This document shows positions 15,918 to 23,031 of a stretch of 36,949 bases of DNA, one piece after another. Both the position numbers and the translations under genes were made by a program. Source of the stretch: Baia soyae (lineage in GTDB: Bacteria; Bacillota; Bacilli; Thermoactinomycetales; Thermoactinomycetaceae); assembly GCF_004341445.1 (NCBI RefSeq), contig NZ_SLXV01000030.1:1-36949 (forward strand), written 5' to 3'. The notes beneath the pieces are model-generated. The model had not been told where the DNA came from and made no database searches. It was given only the letters and a program-made list of their open reading frames with translations. The stretch's first letter is position 1, and every line of letters begins with the position of its first letter.

Positions 15918-16841
15918 ATGGAGGTTCTTAGAGTAGATAATCTTACCAAACAAATAGGTGGCAAAACCATTGTAAATCAGTTACATATGCAGGTGAACGA
16001 AGGGGAAGTTTACGGATTTCTCGGACCAAACGGAGCAGGAAAAACAACCACAATTCGGATGATTGTTGGACTCATCCAAGCAACCCAAGGAAGTATCCAC
16101 ATCTGTGGTCATAATATTGGGACAGATCGCGAAAAAGCCATGCAAATGGTAGGAGCGATTGTAGAGAATCCCGAAACCTATTCCTATCTTAGTGGCTACA
16201 AGAATTTAATTCATTACGCCCGACTGGCCAGAATCCCAGACAAAGAGACACGGATTCAGGAGGTAGTGGAATTCGTAAAATTAACAGATCGCATTCATGA
16301 CAAGGTGAAAACCTATTCCCTCGGGATGCGTCAACGCTTAGGCTTAGCACAAGCATTGCTGGGTAAGCCTAAGCTGCTCATCTTGGACGAACCGACCAAT
16401 GGTCTCGATCCCGAAGGAATTCGAGAATTTAGAGGTTTAGTACGCCAGTTAGCTGATCAGGGAACTGCTGTATTTGTCTCCAGCCACATCTTAAAGGAGA
16501 TGGAGGCAATCTGTGATCGAATTGCGATCATCAAAAATAGCCGAATCATCACAGAACAAAACGTGGCTAAAGTACTAGAAGGACAAGGGCATAAAGTGCG
16601 GATTAAAGTGGATGAAGTCAAACAAGTAGAGCACCTATTGCAGCAAAAACAGTTTTCTTATCAAGTATTGGATCATCACACAATGGAGATCAAAATGGAT
16701 GAGAGCGACTTTTCAGAGTTTATTCGCTTTCTCGTACTACATAATATAAATCTTAGAAGTATCGAAACCGTAAAAGATTCATTAGAAGAGTTGTTTTTTA
16801 ACTTTACAGCAGACGAAGAAGGAGAAAAGAAAAATGCGTGA
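15918..16841 (+). CDS. ABC transporter ATP-binding protein (BcrA/NatA type)
   Basis: The protein has 307 residues. The start at 15918 follows AAGGAGG; the longer ORF start lacks a ribosome site. Walker A is GPNGAGKT (residues 36-43), the signature YSLGMRQRLGLAQ, and Walker B LLILDEPTNGLDP, followed by the H-loop in VSSHIL. The C-terminal 80 residues match the regulatory tail common in BcrA-type ATPases. It energises the permease encoded immediately downstream (8-base overlap). Such pairs export peptides, antibiotics or sodium; the substrate is unknown. A long inverted repeat upstream may control it. Confidence 0.9.
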   Translation: MEVLRVDNLTKQIGGKTIVNQLHMQVNEGEVYGFLGPNGAGKTTTIRMIVGLIQATQGSIHICGHNIGTDREKAMQMVGAIVENPETYSYLSGYKNLIHYARLARIPDKETRIQEVVEFVKLTDRIHDKVKTYSLGMRQRLGLAQALLGKPKLLILDEPTNGLDPEGIREFRGLVRQLADQGTAVFVSSHILKEMEAICDRIAIIKNSRIITEQNVAKVLEGQGHKVRIKVDEVKQVEHLLQQKQFSYQVLDHHTMEIKMDESDFSEFIRFLVLHNINLRSIETVKDSLEELFFNFTADEEGEKKNA

Positions 16842-18066
16842 TATTGGAGTCGTAATCCTAAATGAATGGATGAAAATGAGACATCGTTTAAAAATTTGGT
16901 TGGTTTTTGGGATAACAATCTTGCTTGCGATTGGATTTTCCTATTTGTCATTCTCTGGAGATCAAAATAGAGCAAAGGATATTGCTTCTATACAGAAAGA
17001 TGAGCTTGTTCAGAAGACTAAGGAACTGGAGAAAATCAAGAAAGGCGGAGATGCTGAGGAAATAAAAGAATTAGAGAAATCGATTGATAGAACGAAGCAA
17101 GGTATCAATACTACAGATAATATATTAAAGGGAAATTGGAAGTCTGCTATACAGAGTAAACTAGATCAAGATAGAGCAGAGTTTAAAAATGCGAAGCAAG
17201 ACAAAAAAATGGCGCATTCAGCATCAACTAGTAATTTGGAGAAACAGATTGCTTTCAATGAGCATTACTTAAAGCAAGACAAACGTCCTTTACTAACTAA
17301 CAATGCGGGAACTTTTTCCCTTACTGAGTCAACGGCTTACTCTGCAACAAAAGATGTACTTGGTCTCGGACTGTCTCTTATCCTACCACTGATGGTAATT
17401 CTAATTATGGCTGATATCGTGTCAGATGAAACAACACGAGGTACATTAAAGTTACTCTTAATCAGGCCTATTTCGAGAACCAAAGTCTTATTTGGTAAAT
17501 GGACTGCAGGTATACTTGCGACTATATTGTTGGTCGGTATCTTTTTTACTGTTACTCTTTTAACAAACTTTGCTCTATATGGTACATTTGGGGCCCATGC
17601 TCCTCAATTTATGGATGTTTCTTTTGTTGAGCATATGGTGGACAAATCGCGATTCTTCGAACCGCAATACAGCGGGGCAACTCTTGTACCTATTTCAGTA
17701 GCTTTATTCTATGGTTTTATACACATGTTGATCGCTTCCATTGCGATTGCATCTCTGACTTTCTTATTCTCTACCATTTTTGCATCGCCTATGGTTAGTA
17801 CCTCCATTCCTATGGTTATCGTTGTAGCTGGAACCGTTTTACTTCAAATGTCTTTAAAAAGCCCTTTCTTTAAATACTTCATTGGTACACACTTGAGTTT
17901 TATTAGTACATTCTTAGACAACGCATGGGGTGATAGTTCTTTCTATCAATTCACAAAATCTAATATAACGATGACTGGTAGTATTATCATTCTCTTAGGC
18001 TGGATTCTCGTCCCTACTATGATAGCCATTATTCGTTTCCACAAAAAAGATATCCTAAACGCCTAG
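16834..18066 (+). CDS. ABC-2 type transporter permease
   Basis: This 410-residue protein overlaps the ATPase gene by eight bases, so the two are translationally coupled. One N-terminal membrane segment (about 20-40) is followed by a roughly 110-residue, strongly charged, partly coiled-coil extracytoplasmic region (EKIKKGGDAEEIKELEKS). Five or so further membrane segments lie between residues 175 and 405. This is the architecture of BcrB/NatB-like and lantibiotic-immunity permeases. With the ATPase it would form a membrane exporter. A hairpin terminator follows directly. Confidence 0.85.
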   Translation: MRDIGVVILNEWMKMRHRLKIWLVFGITILLAIGFSYLSFSGDQNRAKDIASIQKDELVQKTKELEKIKKGGDAEEIKELEKSIDRTKQGINTTDNILKGNWKSAIQSKLDQDRAEFKNAKQDKKMAHSASTSNLEKQIAFNEHYLKQDKRPLLTNNAGTFSLTESTAYSATKDVLGLGLSLILPLMVILIMADIVSDETTRGTLKLLLIRPISRTKVLFGKWTAGILATILLVGIFFTVTLLTNFALYGTFGAHAPQFMDVSFVEHMVDKSRFFEPQYSGATLVPISVALFYGFIHMLIASIAIASLTFLFSTIFASPMVSTSIPMVIVVAGTVLLQMSLKSPFFKYFIGTHLSFISTFLDNAWGDSSFYQFTKSNITMTGSIIILLGWILVPTMIAIIRFHKKDILNA

Positions 18067-18073
18067 TGCTCAT

Positions 18074-18125
18074 AAACAAGAAGCATTTCCTAGTTCACAT
18101 TGGGAGAAGCTTCTTGTTTATCTCT
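18074..18125 (+). terminator. Terminator of the ABC transporter operon
   Basis: AAACAAGAAGC (18074-18084) pairs with GCTTCTTGTTT (18109-18119). Confidence 0.8.
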
Positions 18126-18353
18126 GTAAATAAATGATCTACTATTCGGATAAATTACGGTTATGACACAGTTGCTGATTCTACCCCTACTATGACTGAA
18201 TTATATTTTATCCGCTATATATTTCAAGAGATAGTGTCTTCTTTTTATTCATCAAGATATAAGTCTATATCAATATTCCTTTTTAGTAATACACTATAAC
18301 ATCATTTATTAATTAAACATGATGAAAATTCGATGAATAAAGGAGGGATGTGT

Positions 18354-18719
18354 ATGAGTTGTGCGCCACGTAGATTTTTAAATAAACTTGTTCTGGTAAG
18401 ATTAAAACCAGATCGAGGTATAGACTTTAGAGGAATATTGGTCAGAATTACTAGTAACAGCATCAGTGTACGTTTGAATGGTGGAGGAGTAACGGATGTA
18501 CCTTGTTCGTTTATTCAGTCTGTTACTTTAATAACGAATGGTTGTGTATCGCCAGATTTATTGAATAGATTAGTTTTCGTAAGATTGAAACCAGATCGAG
18601 GTGTAGACTTTAGAGGAAGATTAGTCAGAATTACTAGGAATAGTATCAGTGTTCGCCTTAGTGATGGAGGAGTAACAGATGTACCTTGTTCGTTTATTCG
18701 GTCTGTTACTCCAATCTAA
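18354..18719 (+). CDS. Tandem-repeat small beta-barrel-like protein
   Basis: The protein has 121 residues. The start at 18354 is chosen for its spacing from AAGGAGG. It consists of two near-identical units of about 50 residues (LVLVRLKPDRGIDFRGILVR ... GGVTDVPCSFIQSV, and LVFVRLKPDRGVDFRGRLVR ... GGVTDVPCSFIRSV). Each unit alternates short beta-strands in a pattern reminiscent of Sm-like or SH3-like barrels, with one conserved Cys. The DNA repeat is also strong, so the duplication is recent or under selection. No family is recognised. It is the last gene before the internal attP-like site. Confidence 0.6.
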   Translation: MSCAPRRFLNKLVLVRLKPDRGIDFRGILVRITSNSISVRLNGGGVTDVPCSFIQSVTLITNGCVSPDLLNRLVFVRLKPDRGVDFRGRLVRITRNSISVRLSDGGVTDVPCSFIRSVTPI

Positions 18720-18805
18720 AAGTGATAGACTCTTCTGATTGTGTTTAGAAGGAGAGGAAATGAACTTCTTTAGAGTATTAGATTTAAAGAATACATTTGA
18801 AGCAT

Positions 18806-18858
18806 ATACACCCCTGTTGTTATTGAGATGGAGAGATCTTGATGACAACAGGGTGTAT
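18806..18858. other. Internal attP-like site in element A
   Basis: The core GAGATCTTGATG (18833-18844) is flanked on both sides by element-type arms: ATACACCCcTGTTGT (18806-18820) and ACAACAGGGTGTAT (18845-18858). True attL and attR each carry only one such arm plus sigK sequence. The arms differ from those at the ends (ATGCACCACTGTTGT type), yet they differ symmetrically, so the dyad is kept. The upstream 60 bases also resemble the sequence before attR. This is the structure of an unrecombined attP, as expected between two tandem related elements. Confidence 0.75.
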
Positions 18859-18885
18859 GGGTGATTACGGATTTGGGGCGCCCCT

Positions 18886-19341
18886 CTATCTGCTTTTTTC
18901 TTGTTTTTCTTTACATAGAATCTCTCTTACTTCCACCAGTATTTGTCCAAGCCTGTTTTGACCGCTACCATCTGCGCCACAACCCCAATAATAATCAATA
19001 GGGGAGTTTTCAACTATAAATTGATCTGCCGTTGATAATAAGGTCTCACGAATATCATCATGACTTCTGAATTTATGAAGAACCGCTTTTCTCATGATGT
19101 CATTCTTTACAAACTCCCAATCTTTCCGAATGGGACGTTTACGGTCACGTCCCATTCTCGCGACGATATTCGGTTTTTTTATGAGTCGAATTTTTTCTTC
19201 ATGGGGTGTTCCTGCAAATTTTTGGGCTTGAAAATAATGCTCACTGGTTGGCCACCATTTTCCGTCAAGCATAAAGCCATGTGCGGAAAAGTTGGAGAAA
19301 CAGCCATATGAATCTTGAGTACTATAAAAATAAATGGTCAT
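18886..19341 (-). CDS. NADAR family protein (YbiA-like)
   Basis: The protein has 151 residues. The ATG at 19341 is preferred because AAGGTGA lies five bases upstream; a GTG at 19350 would overlap that site. Family motifs are visible: FYSTQDSYGCFSNFSAHGF, WPTSEHYFQAQKF, KNDIMRKAVLHKF and YWGCGADGSGQNRLGQIL. YbiA-like NADAR proteins hydrolyse the N-glycosidic bond of early riboflavin intermediates, and other members act on ADP-ribose-linked substrates. It lies between the internal attP-like site and attR. The same element encodes a putative ADP-ribosyltransferase, so a link to ADP-ribose chemistry is possible but unproven. Confidence 0.88.
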   Translation of the reverse strand: MTIYFYSTQDSYGCFSNFSAHGFMLDGKWWPTSEHYFQAQKFAGTPHEEKIRLIKKPNIVARMGRDRKRPIRKDWEFVKNDIMRKAVLHKFRSHDDIRETLLSTADQFIVENSPIDYYWGCGADGSGQNRLGQILVEVREILCKEKQEKSR

Positions 19342-19409
19342 TATGATCACCTTTATCGATAGAGTTAGAAGTATATACCCGTCTATATCCGAAAATACAC
19401 GTTCCTGTT

Positions 19410-19445
19410 AAAGATCTAGAGGGTAGAGATAGGATTGCCCAGTAG
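19410..19445 (+). pseudogene. 3'-end remnant of a fatty acid hydroxylase gene
   Basis: The twelve codons K-D-L-E-G-R-D-R-I-A-Q-stop match the end of the hydroxylase gene at 1757-1792 almost base for base (GATCTAGAGGGTA, then GATTGCCCAGTAG). Upstream similarity is lost quickly. This is sequence from outside the left end of element A found inside it. Confidence 0.75.
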
Positions 19446-19468
19446 TCAAGAAGAAAGTTATTAAAAGT

Positions 19469-19502
19469 AACGACCTCTTCCGTGTCAGGGAAGTGGTCGT
19501 TT
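19469..19502 (+). terminator. Terminator-like hairpin
   Basis: AACGACCtCTTCC pairs with GGGAAGtGGTCGTT; no active gene precedes it on the + strand, so it probably belonged to a lost gene. Confidence 0.6.
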
Positions 19503-19702
19503 ATGTAGGAGGAGCTATTGTTTCCGGATTATTACTCAATATTAACATTACATTACTATTATGTAAGATAATGTTATATAAATCGATAGAATAAAAATCG
19601 TAATCAGTTTAGTATACAAATAGGTACAGCATGAAGAGTGATGTTTTAAATAAATATATGTTTAAGAATTGAGGAGGATAACCTCATCGAGGAGGGATAT
19701 AC

Positions 19703-20251
19703 ATGCAAAAACGAAGACGACTTTTACTAGTTATGTTATCTCTTTCGTTTGCTCTTGTTTTAGGACTATTTCAACCAGTAGTAATTCAAGCTGCACAGGC
19801 TGCAAATTATAAAATTGAAGTGAATAAGAAAACTAACTATCTGTATTTGTATCAAGGTAAAAGTGTTATTAAGACCTATCGAATAGCTACAGGAAAAAGT
19901 AAAGCTAAGACACCAGAAGGTACTTTTCAGATTATAACTAAGTTTATTAAACCAGGTTGGAAAAGCATCCCTGGAGGTGTATCTGAAAATCCTTTGGGTG
20001 AACGTTGGAACGGATTCAGAGTTAATGGTGATAATGGTAGAAAATATGGTATTCATGGAACAAATAATCCAAGATCGATTGGAACCTACGCTTCGAATGG
20101 ATGTATTCGTATGTTAAACAAAGATGTCATTGATTTATATGATCGGATTCCAGAAGGAACTCCCGTATGGATTCACAGCGGAAAAAGCAATAAGGTTTGG
20201 CGTGGGAATCTTGATGTAGGCAACTATCTAGTCGATAATTATGAAGAATAA
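19703..20251 (+). CDS. Secreted L,D-transpeptidase (YkuD domain)
   Basis: The protein has 182 residues with GAGGAGGG before the ATG. Residues 1 to about 33 form a signal peptide ending AAQA. The YkuD catalytic domain runs from about 35 to 170: the conserved His is in GIHGT (His118) and the nucleophile in ASNGCIRM (Cys134). The family makes 3-3 peptidoglycan crosslinks outside the membrane, and in spore formers several members act on the spore envelope. The stretch 19503-19702 before it is AT-rich and holds a loose dyad near 19545-19575. It is the last intact gene before attR of element A. Confidence 0.9.
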   Translation: MQKRRRLLLVMLSLSFALVLGLFQPVVIQAAQAANYKIEVNKKTNYLYLYQGKSVIKTYRIATGKSKAKTPEGTFQIITKFIKPGWKSIPGGVSENPLGERWNGFRVNGDNGRKYGIHGTNNPRSIGTYASNGCIRMLNKDVIDLYDRIPEGTPVWIHSGKSNKVWRGNLDVGNYLVDNYEE

Positions 20252-20306
20252 TGACATTAAATAAAGGTTGATGAGCGGCGAGTCATACTAGTGAACAGTA
20301 ATGTAC

Positions 20307-20343
20307 TTTTGGTGTATGAGAATCGGGTGGAGATTTATACATT
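20307..20343 (+). pseudogene. C-terminal tail remnant of a SpoIVCA-type recombinase
   Basis: TTGGTGTATGAGAATCGG followed by GAGATTTATACATT repeats the last codons of the recombinase gene (15489-15522; LVYENRVEIYT) with one or two changes. Nothing upstream matches. It lies about 200 bases from attR, implying that an ancestral recombinase gene ended next to this att site. Confidence 0.75.
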
Positions 20344-20391
20344 AAAGGATAACAAACATAATCCCGATGATAGGGTTTTGCAGACCATCTC

Positions 20392-20440
20392 AAATGAAAA
20401 AATCTGGTTAGTAGAGATGCTACTCAGATTTTTTTCATTT
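20392..20440 (+). terminator. Terminator after the recombinase remnant
   Basis: AAATGAAAAAATCTG pairs with CAGATTTTTTTCATTT around an inner GTAG/CTAC stem. Confidence 0.8.
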
Positions 20441-20516
20441 GAATGCAATTATAAGCTTGAAAGAGAGGAAAATGAACTTCTTTAGAGCATATAGAGGTAA
20501 ACGATACATGAAGCAT

Positions 20517-20553
20517 ATGCACCACTGTTGTCATGGAGATGGAGATCTTGATG
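20517..20553 (+). other. attR of element A
   Basis: The arm ATGCACCACTGTTGT (20517-20531) is the exact reverse complement of the attL arm, and the core GAGATCTTGATG (20542-20553) leads straight into SigK codons (CAC TTA CGG). Joining the two arms around one core gives the expected palindromic attP of the excised circle. Confidence 0.85.
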
Positions 20554-20661
20554 CACTTACGGTCTTTAAAAAAAGCACGCAAGGATGTATCGCTACACGA
20601 TCCGATTGGGACGGATAAAGAAGGTAATGAGTTTACACTAGGTCTTTATCGGTGTGTTTAA
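20533..20661 (+). CDS. sigK: SigK middle segment, flanked by both elements
   Basis: This 42-codon open stretch contains 26 codons (20554-20630) that continue SigK exactly where the N-terminal segment stops: [20 protein letters not shown], then DKEGNE. B. subtilis SigK has [20 protein letters not shown] at this place. These residues complete promoter-recognition region 2.4 and the linker. Upstream in-frame codons belong to attR of element A. Downstream (FTLGLYRCV, stop) is the arm of element B. As a free ORF it would make no useful protein and it has no proper ribosome site. It is the central exon-like piece of a gene split twice. Confidence 0.93.
   Translation: MEMEILMHLRSLKKARKDVSLHDPIGTDKEGNEFTLGLYRCV
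20626..20656 (+). other. attL of element B
   Basis: The core AATGA (20626-20630), encoding Asn-Glu of SigK, is followed by the arm TTTACACTAGG (20632-20642) and then TTTATCGGTGTGTTT. The arm is the exact reverse complement of CCTAGTGTAAA at 33056-33066, and the outer part also pairs (TTATC...TGTGTTT against AAACACAGATAA). Confidence 0.85.
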
Positions 20662-21035
20662 CGTTGGGGGTTAGGTGTATCATCTTTATGTTGAAAGTTA
20701 ATAACACTGATGCCTGAAGCGTCTACCTGTAGAGTTACTGTTTCAATTCCATAAGGAGGATTGTGAGGACCTTCAAATGTGGTTACTTGTATCTTTACAA
20801 TGTAGACATTACTACCTTCAGGAGTTTGCTTTACACTTATGATTTTCTCTGAATCAAACAGCTTGGTATTTCCATAGTATCCTGCTATTGCATTATAAAT
20901 AGAGGGGCTTAAGGCTTGAATCAATGCTCGTTTTCGTAAATACTCTTGAGTTGGAATTTGACTCGGATGAGAAAAGCCAGTTGTCATAGCAAACATAAGG
21001 CAACAGAGTATAGACACGATTAATTTGTGTTTCAA
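20658..21035 (-). CDS. Secreted DUF3888-like protein
   Basis: The protein has 125 residues. Residues 1 to about 21 form a signal peptide ([20 protein letters not shown]). The mature part matches the DUF3888 pattern as I recall it: [23 protein letters not shown] near residue 60, [20 protein letters not shown] and TVTLQVD. The function of the family is unknown; members are small secreted proteins of spore formers. Its stop codon overlaps that of the SigK middle ORF on the opposite strand, so the gene lies directly against attL of element B. Confidence 0.75.
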   Translation of the reverse strand: MKHKLIVSILCCLMFAMTTGFSHPSQIPTQEYLRKRALIQALSPSIYNAIAGYYGNTKLFDSEKIISVKQTPEGSNVYIVKIQVTTFEGPHNPPYGIETVTLQVDASGISVINFQHKDDTPNPQR

Positions 21036-21168
21036 TTTGATCAGCTCCTTTTACACATAGTATCTGCAATGAGAGACCTTACATATGTACAAGTTCAAAC
21101 TCTGCATGATTTTCAAATAATTGGGTACGGTAAGTAAGAATCATCACAGATAAAGGAGCCCAAGGATC

Positions 21169-21600
21169 ATGGATGTGAAAAAGAAGGAACTAATCGACGG
21201 ATTGAATGAAGATTTATCTCACGAACTGGGAGCGATTCATCAATATATCTATAATGCTTCCACTGTATCGGGATTGGCTCGACTAACACTAAAGGACTTC
21301 TTTTTAAGAGAAGCACAGGATGAAATGTTACATGCTCAATACTTAGCAGAGAAAATCGCCTCCCTTGGTGGTGACCCTATTTTAACAGCGCCTCCAGTCC
21401 AGCTAACTCGTGATGTAAAAGGGATGCTTCAAATTACGTTACAAGCAGAAATAGACACTGTTGCTCGATATATAAAACGGATGGAACAAGCAGATGCGCT
21501 TCAAGTAATCGAGTTAAAATTAAAACTAGAAGATATGATTGCGAATGAAACTAGTCATAAGGAAGAAATCGAAAGGCTTTTAGAAGATCCCAGATTGTAA
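21169..21600 (+). CDS. Ferritin-like (bacterioferritin-type) protein
   Basis: This 143-residue protein with a four-helix-bundle pattern carries carboxylate/histidine motifs in helices 1, 2 and 4: ELGAIHQYIYN, EAQDEMLHAQYLAEKIASLG and NETSHKEEIERLL. The spacing fits a di-iron ferritin-like domain of the bacterioferritin family, which stores or oxidises iron in the cytosol. It begins at the ATG at 21169 and is monocistronic, closed by a strong terminator. It fits with the oxidative-stress theme of element B. Confidence 0.8.
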   Translation: MDVKKKELIDGLNEDLSHELGAIHQYIYNASTVSGLARLTLKDFFLREAQDEMLHAQYLAEKIASLGGDPILTAPPVQLTRDVKGMLQITLQAEIDTVARYIKRMEQADALQVIELKLKLEDMIANETSHKEEIERLLEDPRL

Positions 21601-21628
21601 TAGCTCATATTTTCTAGACGAATGAAAA

Positions 21629-21663
21629 AAAGAACCGATCCAAAGATGGAATCGGTTCTTTTC
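21629..21663. terminator. Bidirectional terminator between ferritin-like and YciI-like genes
   Basis: AAAGAACCGAT pairs with ATCGGTTCTTT with an A run before and a T run after. Confidence 0.85.
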
Positions 21664-21667
21664 TATA

Positions 21668-21955
21668 TCAAAACTTTTGAGAAAGGAGATGCCATGGATG
21701 AACTTTAAAACTGAATAATCCCATCTCTACAGCTGGGTCCTTTTGGACGAGTTTAGTAGCTTCTTCTAGATCTTCAACTTCTAAAATAACCATTCCGCCC
21801 GAATGATCCATAAACGGACCACCGCCTATAATTTTATCTTCTGCTAATCTATAATTACGCCAATACTCCTGATGTGGTTTTAAGTCTTGTTCCCAAATAG
21901 GCTTATCTTGCTCCCAATTTTCACCGTGCCCGAAAATCACTACAGAATATTCCAC
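21668..21955 (-). CDS. YciI-family protein
   Basis: The protein has 95 residues from the GTG at 21955, about eight bases after AAGGAGA; a GTG at 21964 would touch that site. The ferredoxin-like fold pattern is seen: a strand start EYSVVIFGHG, HQEYWRNYRLAEDKIIGGGP with the conserved His and the GGP loop, and MVILEVEDLEEATKLVQKDP. YciI proteins are small cytosolic enzymes or enzyme-like domains with a His-Asp pair; the substrate is unknown. It is next to, and on the same strand as, the nitroreductase gene. Confidence 0.8.
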   Translation of the reverse strand: MEYSVVIFGHGENWEQDKPIWEQDLKPHQEYWRNYRLAEDKIIGGGPFMDHSGGMVILEVEDLEEATKLVQKDPAVEMGLFSFKVHPWHLLSQKF

Positions 21956-22021
21956 TCTAAACACTCTCCTTAAAGTAACTATTAGGTAAGTACTGCGGTA
22001 TATGGATCGTGGCTCATTACA

Positions 22022-22675
22022 TTACTTCCACTGTGCAATTTTATCGACAGGAAGGCGAACGGATTTATAACCATTGTCAGCTGCTTTACCAATTGAAATG
22101 AGCATAACGGGTACATAACGATCTTTATCTAAGCCAAATGCCTCTGGAATTTTATCCTTCTCAAAACCACCGATTGGACATGTATCATATCCATGTGCTC
22201 GTGCTACCAGCATGAGCTGCATAGCCGCAAGCCCTCCATCAATTAACACGGTCTCTTTATTCACTTGAGGATCTAGTGTTGAGAAGTGCGCTGTAAGCCT
22301 GCTCATCTGACCCTCTTTTACCTCTGCAGGCATATATCCAAGATCAACTGCTTTACTGTAAATTTCTTCACCATATTCAAAGTTGTTTAGATCTCCAAAT
22401 ACAGCAATCATGGCTGAAGATGTTTCAACTTGAACTTGATTGAAGCGTGCAAGAGGGGCGAGTGTTGCTTTTGCTTCGTCACTTTCAATGACAAGAAAGC
22501 GCCATGGCTGCATATTAACAGAAGAAGGAGCAAGTGTTGCTTCCGTAAGAATTTCTGTCATTTCTTCTTTGGTTATTTTTACAGATGTATCATAGGCCCG
22601 AATGGAACGACGTCCAGCTAAAATTTCTTTGAAGTCATTTGTTTGTTGTTGTTGTTTTGTAGGTGTGATAATCAT
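22022..22675 (-). CDS. Nitroreductase family FMN oxidoreductase
   Basis: The protein has 217 residues and starts at ATG 22675 with TAGGAGAA upstream. It shows the family's FMN-binding features: RRSIRAYD near residue 23, EATLAPSSVNMQPWRFLV near 50-67, and a C-terminal AHGYDTCPIGGFEKD segment. These proteins reduce nitro compounds, quinones or flavins using NAD(P)H in the cytosol. Two TTGATacATCAA operator-like dyads lie about 170 bases upstream and match those of the MarR gene at 24645, so it is probably under MarR control, together with the DinB and Old Yellow Enzyme genes. Confidence 0.85.
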   Translation of the reverse strand: MIITPTKQQQQTNDFKEILAGRRSIRAYDTSVKITKEEMTEILTEATLAPSSVNMQPWRFLVIESDEAKATLAPLARFNQVQVETSSAMIAVFGDLNNFEYGEEIYSKAVDLGYMPAEVKEGQMSRLTAHFSTLDPQVNKETVLIDGGLAAMQLMLVARAHGYDTCPIGGFEKDKIPEAFGLDKDRYVPVMLISIGKAADNGYKSVRLPVDKIAQWK

Positions 22676-22687
22676 AATAGTATTCTC

Positions 22688-22792
22688 CTATTCGTTGTTA
22701 GTTTTTAAACATCGTATTTCTTTTATATTGTCTTGAATGGTCCATAGCGAGTCAGGATCATAGGAAATGGTATCTTTATCAAATAATTGCAT
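22688..22792 (-). CDS. Possible short leader ORF before the nitroreductase gene
   Basis: A 34-codon ORF (MQLFDKDTISYDPDSL, then WTIQDNIKEIRCLKTNNE) ends inside the nitroreductase ribosome site. An AAGGAGGTG lies about 30 bases upstream, too far for ideal use. It could couple translation or be chance. No family is recognised. Confidence 0.25.
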   Translation of the reverse strand: MQLFDKDTISYDPDSLWTIQDNIKEIRCLKTNNE

Positions 22793-22847
22793 TCGTACGG
22801 CACAAAATTGCTATCTTCACCTCCTTATGAGTGCTTTAATAGATCAA

Positions 22848-22880
22848 TTATTTGATACATCAATATTTGATACATCAAAT
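22848..22880. promoter_or_regulatory. Tandem operator-like dyads (TTGATACATCAA twice)
   Basis: TATTTGATACATCAA occurs twice in direct succession. Each copy is a TTGAT/ATCAA dyad with a two-base centre. A closely similar pair lies upstream of the MarR gene (24580-24612). It is likely a binding region for that regulator, controlling the nitroreductase gene. The rest of 22676-23031 shows nothing clear. Confidence 0.65.
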
Positions 22881-23031
22881 AATTTAACCCAACAGAATCC
22901 GAAATTCAAGTATTTTATTTTTCTCCATAATAAAAATAAGCTGATTCTCCATAAAGGCTGGAGAAATCAGCAATATTTATTCATACTCTTCGGGTTATGT
23001 AGGATATCAATTAAATCCACATATGAACGAA

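Larger units (their letters stand above)
2328..20553 (+). mobile_element. Element A: skin-like sigK intervening element (about 18.2 kb)
   Basis: The boundaries are set by where SigK homology stops (after codon 116) and resumes (CAC at 20554), and by the 12-base repeat GAGATCTTGATG at both ends. Excision would leave one copy and join ...EILM to HLRSLKK... in frame. The interruption point corresponds to that of the B. subtilis skin element, and the element carries a SpoIVCA-type recombinase. Cargo includes RtcB, secreted enzymes, toxin/immunity-like genes and an ABC exporter. Internal duplications (attP-like site at 18806-18858, recombinase fragments at 5716 and 20307) suggest a composite of two related elements. 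Confidence 0.9.

Noticed and set aside
20291-20485. 64-codon ORF treated as a gene.
   Set aside because: Its only recognisable part is a copied recombinase tail, and it runs through a terminator.
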